Shown here piece by piece: positions 54,384-62,517 of a stretch of DNA of 64,000 nucleotides. Each line of letters opens with the position of its first letter. The stretch's first letter is position 1. Position numbers and translations under genes: made by a program. The DNA comes from Mucilaginibacter sp. OK268 (lineage in GTDB: Bacteria; Bacteroidota; Bacteroidia; Sphingobacteriales; Sphingobacteriaceae). The notes under the pieces are model-generated. The model saw nothing but the letters and a program-made list of their open reading frames with translations. It was not told the DNA's origin and did no database searches. The stretch is from positions 806,001 through 870,000 of the forward strand of contig NZ_FNJV01000001.1 of the NCBI RefSeq assembly GCF_900103125.1, in the 5' to 3' direction.

Positions 54384-55590
54384 AATCACCCCATTCCACT
54401 TTATAGTTATACTTCCAGTCGACGGCCCCTAATCCAAATAATTTGAGAAAAAGCGACATCATGGTGTCCCTAAACCAGGCGGAGATTGGCGAGTGGATTT
54501 TTTTATCGATATTATGCTTGTTAGCGTCGGCACGCACTTTCTCTGTTCGTGGTTTTCTGACAGATTGAAAATCGAAAAAAGCTTTAGAATATTCATTGGT
54601 AGTATACCTCCTAAGTAGTTTAGCTAATATCATGGCGTCTTCCAAAGCTAACGATGCACCCAAGCCACTGGTAGGGCTAACCGCATGGGCAGCATCGCCT
54701 ATCAAAATTGTTTTGCCTTTGTACCATTCGGGTAGGCTGGGCATATCATACATAACGGTTTTGATAATATGGCCTGAGTTGGCGATCAGCTGCGGGACAG
54801 GTTGATAAAAATCTTTATAATCTGCTACTAATTTGTTTTTTAGTGTCCCGGCTGAGAAATTCGTCAGTGTTTGTTTTGCATCCTGTTCAGATAGTTCAAG
54901 GCTGCACCACCACGTGAGCTCATCCACAGTCTGGAAACTAAAACCAAAGAATCCGCTTAAACCAAACGACAGGTTAAGCGCATCGTGGTCGTGTAGCCCC
55001 AGGTATTGTTCAACAGTTGATCTTTGCACAAATCCGCCGGCACCATAAAATCCGGTATATTGTTCGGGGAAGGCGTTGTTAAAGATGATTTTTCGGGTTG
55101 TGGAATGGATACCATCGGCGCCAATTATCAGGGGGCCTTCAAAGCTGCTTTCATCGTCAAAAATAGCTGTTATGTCACCAGCACTTTCATGTATGTGGCT
55201 CAATCGTTTTTGAAATTTTATTTCGATACCCTGTTCAATTGCTTCCTGATAAAGTATCTGATGTAGCACTGCCCGGGAAATCATCACAAATGGTTGTCCA
55301 AATTTTTTGATGGCATTGGGCTTTATGCGAGCCAGGAACTTGCCTTTGTAATTCCTGAAATTATTATAATCTACGACCTTTCCGGTATTGATCACTTTTT
55401 CATTTAGTCCCAACTGCTGTAGTATGTTTATGCCATTTGGGGCCAGGCCTATACCTCCACCAATGTTCTTTACATCGGGATATGCCTCAAAAACTGTGGA
55501 AGGTATACCTGCCTTTTTCAAAAACAAAGCCAGGGATAAGCCAGCATAGCCGGCTCCTATAATGATTATTGGTTTATTGATAGTTTCCAT
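54382..55590 (-). CDS. FAD-dependent monooxygenase (PHBH family)
   Basis: A 402-residue flavoprotein. The FAD motifs are IIIGAGYAGLSLALFLKKAG (residues 9-28) and ILIGDAAHAVSPTSGLGASL near 290-310; the DG motif is ADGIHSTTRK. It resembles TetX-like and 3-hydroxybenzoate-type hydroxylases; the substrate is not readable, and drug inactivation cannot be claimed. The start is one base after the stop of the DUF2807 gene, so they form an operon divergent from the AraC gene at 56441. Confidence 0.88.
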   Translation of the reverse strand: METINKPIIIIGAGYAGLSLALFLKKAGIPSTVFEAYPDVKNIGGGIGLAPNGINILQQLGLNEKVINTGKVVDYNNFRNYKGKFLARIKPNAIKKFGQPFVMISRAVLHQILYQEAIEQGIEIKFQKRLSHIHESAGDITAIFDDESSFEGPLIIGADGIHSTTRKIIFNNAFPEQYTGFYGAGGFVQRSTVEQYLGLHDHDALNLSFGLSGFFGFSFQTVDELTWWCSLELSEQDAKQTLTNFSAGTLKNKLVADYKDFYQPVPQLIANSGHIIKTVMYDMPSLPEWYKGKTILIGDAAHAVSPTSGLGASLALEDAMILAKLLRRYTTNEYSKAFFDFQSVRKPRTEKVRADANKHNIDKKIHSPISAWFRDTMMSLFLKLFGLGAVDWKYNYKVEWGD

Positions 55591-55591
55591 A

Positions 55592-56254
55592 TTATTTAAC
55601 GTGTTTGATGATGCCGTCTCCGTATTGTTTTACATCTGTTAGTACCGCGTTGCCGGCGTAATGCACATCGCCCTGACCCCAGTGAGCAATGCTGATGGCT
55701 CTGTCGGCATATAGTTCTACATTGCCCTCAGCCATATTTCTGATGCTTAATTCATCTGCAATCATTTCCAGGGCAAATAAATTTCCTTCGCTCTGATTTT
55801 TGATGGTCAGTGTACCGCATTTACCTTTAAGGGTAACATTTCCGGAGCATTGACTTAATACTTTTATAGCAGGGGCAAAAATGTTAAGGTTGGTATTGCC
55901 AACGCTCTGTATTTTTATTTCAAGCGGATTATCCAGCGTGATCGCTTTGCTGCAGTTTACATCGCCTCCATCGCAACGGATATAAAGGGTATCAATCTGG
56001 CGTAAATAAACCTTGATCTTGCACTGGGTAAAAGATGGTTTTCGGAATTTGGCCTCGGATGATATATAGAGGGTGCGGCCGGAGTTAATTGCTTCAAAAT
56101 AATCAAGCAGGTTTTCGTCGGTCTCTATTACTACTTTTTCTTCATCGGATGGTATTAATTCTATCAGTCCTTTTGCTGCCAGGTGTAGTCTGATAAATGA
56201 GCTTACAGGTATTTCTTTGGAAACTATGTTTCCATTTCCTTTTATTTCAATCAT
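55592..56254 (-). CDS. DUF2807 (head GIN) domain protein
   Basis: About 220 residues from the Met at 56254 (MIEIKGNGNIVSKEIPVSSF); an ATG at 56278 is possible, but the TTAAAAAATTAAG between them looks like a leader. The rest is a repetitive beta-solenoid-like pattern (LYISSEAKF, LYIRCDGGDVNCSK, NVTLKGKCGTL), typical of DUF2807. Most relatives have a signal peptide; this one shows none. The role is unknown. It is in an operon with the FAD monooxygenase. Confidence 0.8.
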   Translation of the reverse strand: MIEIKGNGNIVSKEIPVSSFIRLHLAAKGLIELIPSDEEKVVIETDENLLDYFEAINSGRTLYISSEAKFRKPSFTQCKIKVYLRQIDTLYIRCDGGDVNCSKAITLDNPLEIKIQSVGNTNLNIFAPAIKVLSQCSGNVTLKGKCGTLTIKNQSEGNLFALEMIADELSIRNMAEGNVELYADRAISIAHWGQGDVHYAGNAVLTDVKQYGDGIIKHVK

Positions 56255-56440
56255 TTGTCTTAATTTTTTAAAATTCATTTTTTGATTACTACTATCGCCT
56301 GGTGATCAGTAACAAGAAGTACTTTTCTGTATCTTACTATTGATTGCCAGGGTTTGATCAGTTTTTGTATTACAAAGGTGTCCGCAACCCGGTAGTCGCT
56401 TGTTACATTAAAAGGAGTATGATTTATATAATACGGAGTA

Positions 56441-57424
56441 ATGCCATTTGAATTAAAAGATGCGGCCAGTAACGATATCCTGTATAGCCATCCGCTTAAC
56501 GAGGCCGGGTTTAATACGGATGAACTAAAAACAGAGCTGGTTAATTTGAACTTGCCTTTTGGAAATATGCAAACGCGTATCTGGGTATTTAATGGTATCC
56601 GTATGAGTTACTCTGAATCTGTTTTCAGAGAGCAGGGTACGCTTGATTGGCGGGGCGATATGAGAATGGTTACCATGTACTTTAGTTTGAAAGGCAAACT
56701 GTTGATGGTAGATAAACACCTGAATAAACAATTTGAGTTGAACACCAATCAGCACAATCTTTTTTACGGAAGTGAGGCAGAAGGTAAGATGAAGGTGGAG
56801 GAATTAAAAATGAGATCGTTCATGATCCAGTTTACCGAAGATGCTTTCCTGAACATTACACGCGATGGTAACGATACGCTGAAAAGATTTGCCGACAAAA
56901 TATTGAAAGGGGAGTCGGCAGCGCTATCTGCTGATAATTTAAATATTAATCTGGCTATTCAAAGTTGTATCAATGTGGTTGTTAACTGCAAATTTGTTGG
57001 GCCGCTAAAAAAAATGTTCCTGCTTTCCAAAGCCATCGAGATATTGGTTTTACAGGCCGAATCCTATAATCAACTACTTATCCCAACAAAAATATATGCC
57101 AAAACCGACTATGATAAAGAACGATTGGTATATGCCCGAGATTATTTGATACAACATATGGAGGTGCCGCCAAGCTTAACCCAGCTGGCCCGTGCGGCAG
57201 GTATCAATGAGTATAAATTAAAGCGGGGGTTTAAAGAGATGTTTGGTATAACCGTATTTGGATATTTGGCTGAAAGTCGCTTGGAGCTCGCTAAAATTGA
57301 TCTGTTGGAGGCCCGGAAATCGGTTACCGAGATCGCGTTTGAACTGGGCTATTCGTCCATTCAGCATTTTAGTACAACCTTTAAAAAGAAATTTGGAGTG
57401 GCTCCGAGCCAGTTAAAGTATTAG
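56441..57424 (+). CDS. AraC family transcriptional regulator
   Basis: A 327-residue regulator. The N-terminal 220 residues have no recognisable sugar cupin. The C-terminal HTH pair is SLTQLARAAGINEYKLKRGF and VTEIAFELGYSSIQHFSTTF. It is divergent from the DUF2807-monooxygenase operon, the likely target. Confidence 0.9.
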   Translation: MPFELKDAASNDILYSHPLNEAGFNTDELKTELVNLNLPFGNMQTRIWVFNGIRMSYSESVFREQGTLDWRGDMRMVTMYFSLKGKLLMVDKHLNKQFELNTNQHNLFYGSEAEGKMKVEELKMRSFMIQFTEDAFLNITRDGNDTLKRFADKILKGESAALSADNLNINLAIQSCINVVVNCKFVGPLKKMFLLSKAIEILVLQAESYNQLLIPTKIYAKTDYDKERLVYARDYLIQHMEVPPSLTQLARAAGINEYKLKRGFKEMFGITVFGYLAESRLELAKIDLLEARKSVTEIAFELGYSSIQHFSTTFKKKFGVAPSQLKY

Positions 57425-57432
57425 TAATTAAA

Positions 57433-57470
57433 CAATAAAGCCTGGCACATATCCGTGCCAGGCTTTATTG
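57433..57470. terminator. Bidirectional terminator
   Basis: A perfect 16-bp stem (CAATAAAGCCTGGCAC with GTGCCAGGCTTTATTG) and a 6-base loop between convergent genes. Confidence 0.92.
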
Positions 57471-57482
57471 TAGTATGTTTTA

Positions 57483-57911
57483 CTAAACAGTGGTTTCAGT
57501 ATACTTCTTGAAATTATCCAGAATGGCCTGCCAGCCCCCACGTTGCATTTCGATGGGGTTTGTGCCTTCCGGATCAAATGTTTCAATCACTTTAGTAGCA
57601 TTACCAAGATCGTCAAAAACGATTGACACCTTTCGGCCATCACCTATGGTGTATTCAATAAGCCGATGTTTTTCTACCGTGGTATAAACACCACCAAAAT
57701 CAAAGCTAAAACTACCGTCTTTAGCGGCCATGGTAGTTTTAAAAGTTCCGTCAACACGCAGGTCATTATCTGCATAAGGGGCGTGCCAATCGTCAGATGC
57801 CTGACACCATTTGGTTATATGTTCAGGTTCGTTCCATGATTCCCAAACTTTTGCAACAGGAGCGTTTACGATAGTCTCAACTGTAATTGCGATGTTATTT
57901 GCTGTTTCCAT
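57483..57911 (-). CDS. SRPBCC/AHSA1 domain protein
   Basis: 142 residues from the Met at 57911 (METANNIAITVE); the frame is open to 57977. The START-like fold signature is VAKVWESWNEPEHITKWCQA with IVFDDLGNATKVIETFDPEG and WQAILDNFKKY at the end, the AHSA1 (Hsp90 activator homologue) type. The ligand is unknown. Confidence 0.88.
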   Translation of the reverse strand: METANNIAITVETIVNAPVAKVWESWNEPEHITKWCQASDDWHAPYADNDLRVDGTFKTTMAAKDGSFSFDFGGVYTTVEKHRLIEYTIGDGRKVSIVFDDLGNATKVIETFDPEGTNPIEMQRGGWQAILDNFKKYTETTV

Positions 57912-58085
57912 TTTTAATTGCTGTTTTGTTTTGATGAAATAAAGGTAGGGCAACATGTTTAAAAAGAAAGGGGGCAATTACGACAATTATAGGGTGCTGA
58001 TCACTCTATATTATAGCAATAAATCATTAAAAAGAAAATTGGAATTATATGATTATAAAAGATTGGAGTAATAATTGAATTTTAA

Positions 58086-58117
58086 TTTGCATATAATAAG
58101 TATACTTATTATATTTG
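58086..58117 (+). promoter_or_regulatory. Promoter with 24-bp palindromic operator (MarR operon)
   Basis: TTTG at 58086-58089 and TATATTTG at 58110-58117 are 20 bases apart, a textbook Bacteroidota promoter. A perfect 24-bp palindrome (58091-58114, core ATAATAAGTATACTTATTAT) fills the spacer and overlaps the -7 box. A bound repressor would block sigma contact; the MarR protein encoded in the operon is the obvious candidate. Confidence 0.75.
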
Positions 58118-58146
58118 AACATATGATAAATTAAATTTTAACAATC

Positions 58147-58566
58147 ATGTGGAAAAGAACCTATTCAACCGTAACAACAGAAGTAACCAAAGAACAATTA
58201 TGGAAACTGTTTGCAGATGTAAATAATTGGCACAATTGGGATAGCAATATTGAATATGCCAAAATAAATGGCCGGTTTGAGGCTGGCAATAGTTTTATAT
58301 TAAGACCAAAAGGTGGTCCTGATGTAAAGATAAAATTGCTTGAAACCATCGCGAACAATAAGTACATTGATGTAACCAATTTTCCGCTGGCAAAAATGTA
58401 TGATGAGCATTTGTTTGAAGATACGCCCGATGGTGTAAAAATAACCAATACCATTTGGGTAACCGGGTTGCTGAGCTTTATTTGGGTGAAGCTGGTGGCT
58501 CAAAAAATTGTTGATGATACCCCGGCCGATATGCAGAAGCAAATTGCTGCCGCTAAAATACTGTAA
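58147..58566 (+). CDS. SRPBCC family protein (polyketide cyclase-like)
   Basis: A 139-residue START-like protein: TEVTKEQLWKLFADVNNWHN, then a ligand pocket fold ending AAAKIL. Probably binds a small hydrophobic molecule. It shares a transcript with the MarR gene 47 bases downstream, and the promoter lies just ahead. Confidence 0.82.
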   Translation: MWKRTYSTVTTEVTKEQLWKLFADVNNWHNWDSNIEYAKINGRFEAGNSFILRPKGGPDVKIKLLETIANNKYIDVTNFPLAKMYDEHLFEDTPDGVKITNTIWVTGLLSFIWVKLVAQKIVDDTPADMQKQIAAAKIL

Positions 58567-58613
58567 GCGTATAAATAGGTGGATTTAATCTACTCAACTA
58601 AAAATAATAAAAA

Positions 58614-59081
58614 ATGGAATCGACAGATAATACCTTTAGTGTTGACAAAGCCGAAGATAGCAGCGGCTTTTTATTGTGGCAGGTTACCAATTTGTGGCAG
58701 CGCGAAATTAAAAAAGCATTGGTGCAATATGACCTGACTCATTCGCAATTTGTATTGCTGGCAAGTACCCATTGGCTAACCTTGCAAAAGCAGGATGTAA
58801 CCCAGATTTTGCTCTCCACACATACCAAGATCGACCCGATGACAACCTCAACGGTGTTGCGTGCATTACAAACCAAGGGGCTGTTGCAACGGCAGGAACA
58901 TGTTAGGGACACCCGTGCCAAAAGTGTTGCCCTTACCGAAACTGGTAAACAGGTGATCAAGCAGGCAGTTATTGTAGTGGAAGATTTTGACCGGAGATTT
59001 TTCTCGGCTTTGGGTGAAGGTACTGTTGGATTTAATAAAAAGCTGATTGCCCTGCTAGCTTATAATCATGAAACAGAGTGA
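58614..59081 (+). CDS. MarR family transcriptional regulator
   Basis: A 155-residue winged-helix regulator: LTHSQFVLLASTHWL, recognition helix region in DPMTTSTVLRALQTKGLLQR, and wing EHVRDTRAKSVALTETGKQV. It likely represses its own operon by the palindrome at 58091-58114, and is released by a small ligand that the SRPBCC partner may also bind. Confidence 0.9.
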   Translation: MESTDNTFSVDKAEDSSGFLLWQVTNLWQREIKKALVQYDLTHSQFVLLASTHWLTLQKQDVTQILLSTHTKIDPMTTSTVLRALQTKGLLQRQEHVRDTRAKSVALTETGKQVIKQAVIVVEDFDRRFFSALGEGTVGFNKKLIALLAYNHETE

Positions 59082-59105
59082 TTTGCCTGTTATCAAAACA
59101 ATCAA

Positions 59106-59534
59106 TTATGATTCACAAAGCTTCTTGAAAACATCAAGCGTTACCGTCCAGTAAAAATCAAGATGTTTATAGGTTATCTCATCCGTGATATTACTCAGGG
59201 TTAAGGTTAGTGCAGTTTGCTTTGCTATTGGCCTCAACACAAAACCAACTATGATATAGTTTCCGGGTATATCAGACAGACCGGAAAGTGTGCTCCAATA
59301 GTTATATTGAAAAATTTTCTCTGGTTCAAATTGCAGGATGGTTCCTTTGTTTTCAAAATCTGTCCATTCCAAGCTTCCCTTAAAGATGATGGAACTCCCA
59401 ATTTGCCAGTCTGTGGTCACATTTATTTCTGTGTCCAGCATCCATCGTTTTATTAATTCCGGATTTGTCAAGACTTCCCACACCCTTGATACGGGGCTGC
59501 TAATGGTAACGGTTTTATTTATTTCCTGGGTCAT
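59106..59534 (-). CDS. SRPBCC domain protein
   Basis: A 142-residue AHSA1-like protein (SPVSRVWEVLTNPELIKRWM, IIFKGSLEWTDFENKGTILQ). It is convergent with the MarR gene, 24 bases apart. The third SRPBCC gene in 2 kb. The ligand is unknown. Confidence 0.82.
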   Translation of the reverse strand: MTQEINKTVTISSPVSRVWEVLTNPELIKRWMLDTEINVTTDWQIGSSIIFKGSLEWTDFENKGTILQFEPEKIFQYNYWSTLSGLSDIPGNYIIVGFVLRPIAKQTALTLTLSNITDEITYKHLDFYWTVTLDVFKKLCES

Positions 59535-59682
59535 TTTCTATTGATGGTGAGGTTCAAAAACTGAAAATAATTGAATTTTCTGTTGATGCATGGAAACGCT
59601 AAACATTTGATATTGGGGTGACGAGAGAACGTCTCATTAGCTGCTTCTCCGGCGTCAGTAAATATTTTATTTATATTTAGTG

Positions 59683-60033
59683 ATGCATCAATTGAGTAAG
59701 TCGGGTTTATTTCCCATCGTTATTGTGTTTCCTTTTCTTAGGGTAAATGGTATGGCTGTTTTTCCTTTTATCCTGATAAAAAATCAGGATTTAAAAAATG
59801 ATACCCGGCTTATCAGGCACGAAACCATTCATTTAATGCAAGAACTGGAATTATTGATCGTGCCGTTTTACATACTTTATCTCATTAATTATTTAGTTAA
59901 TATGGTAAAATACCGGGATCATGAAAAAGCTTACCTGGATATTGTTTTTGAACGTGAGGCATACGCTCATGAAGCTGATAATGGCTATTTAAAACAACGG
60001 AAGTTTTGGGGATGGTTAAAGTTTGTCAGGTGA
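59683..60033 (+). CDS. Small membrane protein with HExxH motif
   Basis: 116 residues from the ATG at 59683 (a GTG at 59680 precedes it). It begins with a hydrophobic segment (FPIVIVFPFLRVNGMAVFPF), then RHETIHLMQELELL, a second hydrophobic helix (LIVPFYILYLINYLVNMV) and VFEREAYAHEAD. HETIH plus the later Glu is the layout of a minimal zincin, but no family name is certain. Similar small proteins are found in Bacteroidota. Proteolytic activity is inference. Confidence 0.7.
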   Translation: MHQLSKSGLFPIVIVFPFLRVNGMAVFPFILIKNQDLKNDTRLIRHETIHLMQELELLIVPFYILYLINYLVNMVKYRDHEKAYLDIVFEREAYAHEADNGYLKQRKFWGWLKFVR

Positions 60034-60093
60034 ACTTTGAGATCCGGGGGATGTTACAAGAAGGATAATTTTTAATTTAAAGCTTACAACAAA

Positions 60094-60468
60094 TTATACA
60101 TTTATTTTTTCGCTCCGACTTTCCTTATGGGCCAGACCCCAGTGCTCCAATTGCTGCCACACGGGTATCAATAGCTCGGCGCTGTTGGTGAGCCTATAAT
60201 CAACCCGTGGTGGTACTTCGGCATAAATAGTTCTGTCAACTAAGCCGCTTTGTTCAAGTTCTTTCAGGTGTAGCGTCAGCATACGGTCTGTAATACCCGG
60301 GATTATCTTTTTCAGTTCACTAAAACGTAGAGATCCTTTTCCCAGTTTATAAAGAATTATCAATTTCCATCTCCCTCCCAACAGATCAACAGCGTACATC
60401 ATCCCGCAAAAGTCGATCAATTTTTCCCGGTTGATATTATTGGTGGATGTAATTTTTCTAGTGCTCAT
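60094..60468 (-). CDS. HxlR family transcriptional regulator
   Basis: A 124-residue winged-helix regulator: LLGGRWKLIILYKLGKGSLR, FSELKKIIPGITDRMLTLHL and YAEVPPRVDYRLT. HxlR proteins often control a divergent reductase in response to aldehydes or quinones; here the neighbour is the flavodoxin-fold reductase at 60574. A palindrome lies between them. Confidence 0.9.
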   Translation of the reverse strand: MSTRKITSTNNINREKLIDFCGMMYAVDLLGGRWKLIILYKLGKGSLRFSELKKIIPGITDRMLTLHLKELEQSGLVDRTIYAEVPPRVDYRLTNSAELLIPVWQQLEHWGLAHKESRSEKINV

Positions 60469-60479
60469 GACTTACATTT

Positions 60480-60496
60480 TTGTGTGCCTCACACAA
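60480..60496. promoter_or_regulatory. Putative HxlR operator
   Basis: TTGTGTG-CCT-CACACAA, a perfect 7-bp inverted repeat, 11 bases before the hxlR-type gene start and 78 before the reductase. Confidence 0.55.
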
Positions 60497-60573
60497 TTAG
60501 CGGCACATCCACAAACTTACTGATTAAGGAATAATTTTGCCCCAGGTTTATTAAAAACACGAATATCATCTAT

Positions 60574-61239
60574 ATGAAAATTCTTATTATATACGCACAT
60601 CCAGAACCGCGGAGTATGAATGGCGCCATGTTTACCGAGGCAATAGATACGCTCATCAATGCAGGCCATGAAGTAAAGGTATCCGATTTGTATGCGATGC
60701 AATTTAACCCTGTTTCTGACAGGACTAACTTTACGACTATAAATGACCCCATCTTTTTCAAACAACAATTAGAAGAGGAGTATGCAAGCCAGGCGAATGG
60801 CTTTGTAACATTTATTGAAGAAGAACAACAAAAGGTGGAATGGTGTGACCTCATGATCTGGCAGTTTCCGCTTTGGTGGTTTAGTGTACCTGCAATTCTG
60901 AAAGGATGGGTAGATCGCGTATTTGCCATGGGACGCTTTTACGGAAATGGTAGAATTTACGAAAACGGCGTTTTTTGTGATAAAAAAGCATTGCTCTCCA
61001 TTACTACAGGAGGGCCGGAAGCTAACTATATTAAGGATAGATATGGAGACCTTAGTGTAATACTGCACCCATTGCAGAGAGGTATTTTAGAATTTACGGG
61101 ATTTTCTGTACTGAGGCCCCAAGTAATTTATGGAACAGAAAGGCAATCGCCAGAGAGCCTTTCCCTCGAAGTGGAGACATGGAAAACCAGGTTGAGCAAT
61201 ATTTTTGAGGAAGTTCCTATTGTTATGGGAAATTACTAA
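60574..61239 (+). CDS. Flavodoxin-fold NAD(P)H quinone oxidoreductase (NQO1 type)
   Basis: A 221-residue FMN/FAD reductase. The motifs are KILIIYAHPEPRSMNGAMF at the N-terminus, WQFPLWWFSVPAILKGWVDR (104-125 region) and ALLSITTGGPE. It reduces quinones or related electrophiles by two electrons. It is divergent from the HxlR gene, the likely regulator. Confidence 0.9.
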   Translation: MKILIIYAHPEPRSMNGAMFTEAIDTLINAGHEVKVSDLYAMQFNPVSDRTNFTTINDPIFFKQQLEEEYASQANGFVTFIEEEQQKVEWCDLMIWQFPLWWFSVPAILKGWVDRVFAMGRFYGNGRIYENGVFCDKKALLSITTGGPEANYIKDRYGDLSVILHPLQRGILEFTGFSVLRPQVIYGTERQSPESLSLEVETWKTRLSNIFEEVPIVMGNY

Positions 61240-61365
61240 GGGTCATTGGGCTTCTCCATTTTTTGATATATACCAATTGTCATTCTTTATTTAAATATTC
61301 CTTCTGTTTTATTAAACTTTTTTTAACAAGGAACGTTGTTAATTAAGTTTTATAAACCATTTATT

Positions 61366-61929
61366 ATGAGAAAGTTAATTTACGCATCAGTTATACTGAT
61401 TTGCTGTTTCTTTACTAAAGCAGGCAACGCCCAGATCAACGTCAGTTTAGGGGTGAATATTGGTAGTCAGCCGTCATGGGGACCGGTTGGTTATGATCAT
61501 GCCGATTATTATTACCTGCCTGATATTAATACTTACTATTCCGTCCCTACCCATCAGTATGTTTATTACCAAAACAACAGGTGGATCAGAACCGTCAGTT
61601 TACCCGCCACTTATCGTAATTATGATTTATATCGGAGCTATAAAGTTGTTATTAATGAGAGAGAACCCTGGTTAAGGGATAACATTTACAGAACCCGGTA
61701 TGCCAATTATAAAGGCCGGCATGATCAGTTGATCATCAGGGATAGCAAGGACGAAAAATATCGTAATCACTGGGATAATGGTAAACACAAAGGCTGGTAT
61801 AAGCAAAAAGATAAAGAATATAAACAGCAGGATAAGAGGATGAAAAAGGAGTACAAAGAGCAGGATAAAGAGATGAAAAAAGAGATGAAGGATAGGAAAC
61901 ACGAGGATAAAGGCCACGGCCATGATTAG
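61366..61929 (+). CDS. Secreted basic protein of unknown function
   Basis: 187 residues from the Met at 61366 (MRKLIYASVILICCFFTKAG), which gives a clear signal peptide; the frame is open from 61336. The middle is Tyr-rich (DYYYLPDINTYYSVPTHQYV, YRNYDLYRSYKVVINEREPW). The last 55 residues are repeats of Lys, Glu, Asp and Gln (KEYKQQDKRMKKEYKEQDKE), likely a charged helix. Related secreted proteins are known in Bacteroidota; function is unknown. Confidence 0.75.
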   Translation: MRKLIYASVILICCFFTKAGNAQINVSLGVNIGSQPSWGPVGYDHADYYYLPDINTYYSVPTHQYVYYQNNRWIRTVSLPATYRNYDLYRSYKVVINEREPWLRDNIYRTRYANYKGRHDQLIIRDSKDEKYRNHWDNGKHKGWYKQKDKEYKQQDKRMKKEYKEQDKEMKKEMKDRKHEDKGHGHD

Positions 61930-61969
61930 TCTGAATAAATAAAACTAATACCCCAGGTATATAAAAGTA

Positions 61970-62000
61970 AAGCCTCTCTGTGTACTCAAATAGAGGATTT
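61970..62000 (+). terminator. Weak terminator-like hairpin
   Basis: CCTCT and AGAGG pair over a 14-base loop, with an AT-rich tail, 41 bases after the secreted-protein gene. Confidence 0.35.
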
Positions 62001-62068
62001 ATTATTTAAAAGTTAAGTTTGCTCAAGCACGGCAAAAAGAGTTAATACTGATGTTGAATTCACTGATG

Positions 62069-62504
62069 TTAACGAGGGCGACCAAAGAACAAAACATAGC
62101 CATCAGCGTCTTTGAGTTCGAATCCACGCAAACCATCATGAGTATCTTTTAGGGGTACAGAAAAGATGACACCCTGCGATGTGAATTCCTCCGCCAGTGC
62201 ATCAGGGACGGGGGACATTAACATAAGCATCCCATCGGACCGCCGGATCTTGTTTATAGTTGGGAAGCGGGTCCTTGCCAACAGACTTGACAAAGATCAT
62301 TGCCCCACCACGTTGTACAATGGCAAAAAAAGGCTCTTGATCGGGCTCTTGAAAAACGATGTTAAAACCGAGCTTTTCCCGATAGAAGGAAAGTGCTACG
62401 GTAACGTCTCGCACAATGAAGAATGGCGCGATACCGGCTATAGATGGTTGAGTTATACGTTGAAATATTAAAAAACAAAGGCTGACAGTAAATAATAAAA
62501 TCAA
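62069..62504 (-). pseudogene. VOC (glyoxalase/bleomycin-resistance fold) protein, frameshifted
   Basis: The first part (from 62504) has the beta-alpha-beta unit IAGIAPFFIVRDVTVALSFY and ends at AYVNVPRP and a stop near 62202. The second part resumes in another frame with PVPDALAEEFTSQGVIFSVP and ends ELKDADGYVLFFGRPR. Removing one G from the run of five at 62210-62214 would join them as NVPVPDALAEEF. Either a real recent pseudogene or a homopolymer sequencing error. The true start is unclear. Confidence 0.8.
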
Positions 62505-62517
62505 TATGCAATTCAGG

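Noticed and set aside
54382..55590. FAD monooxygenase as a tetracycline-inactivating TetX
   Set aside because: The fold is shared by many hydroxylases and nothing in the sequence fixes the substrate.
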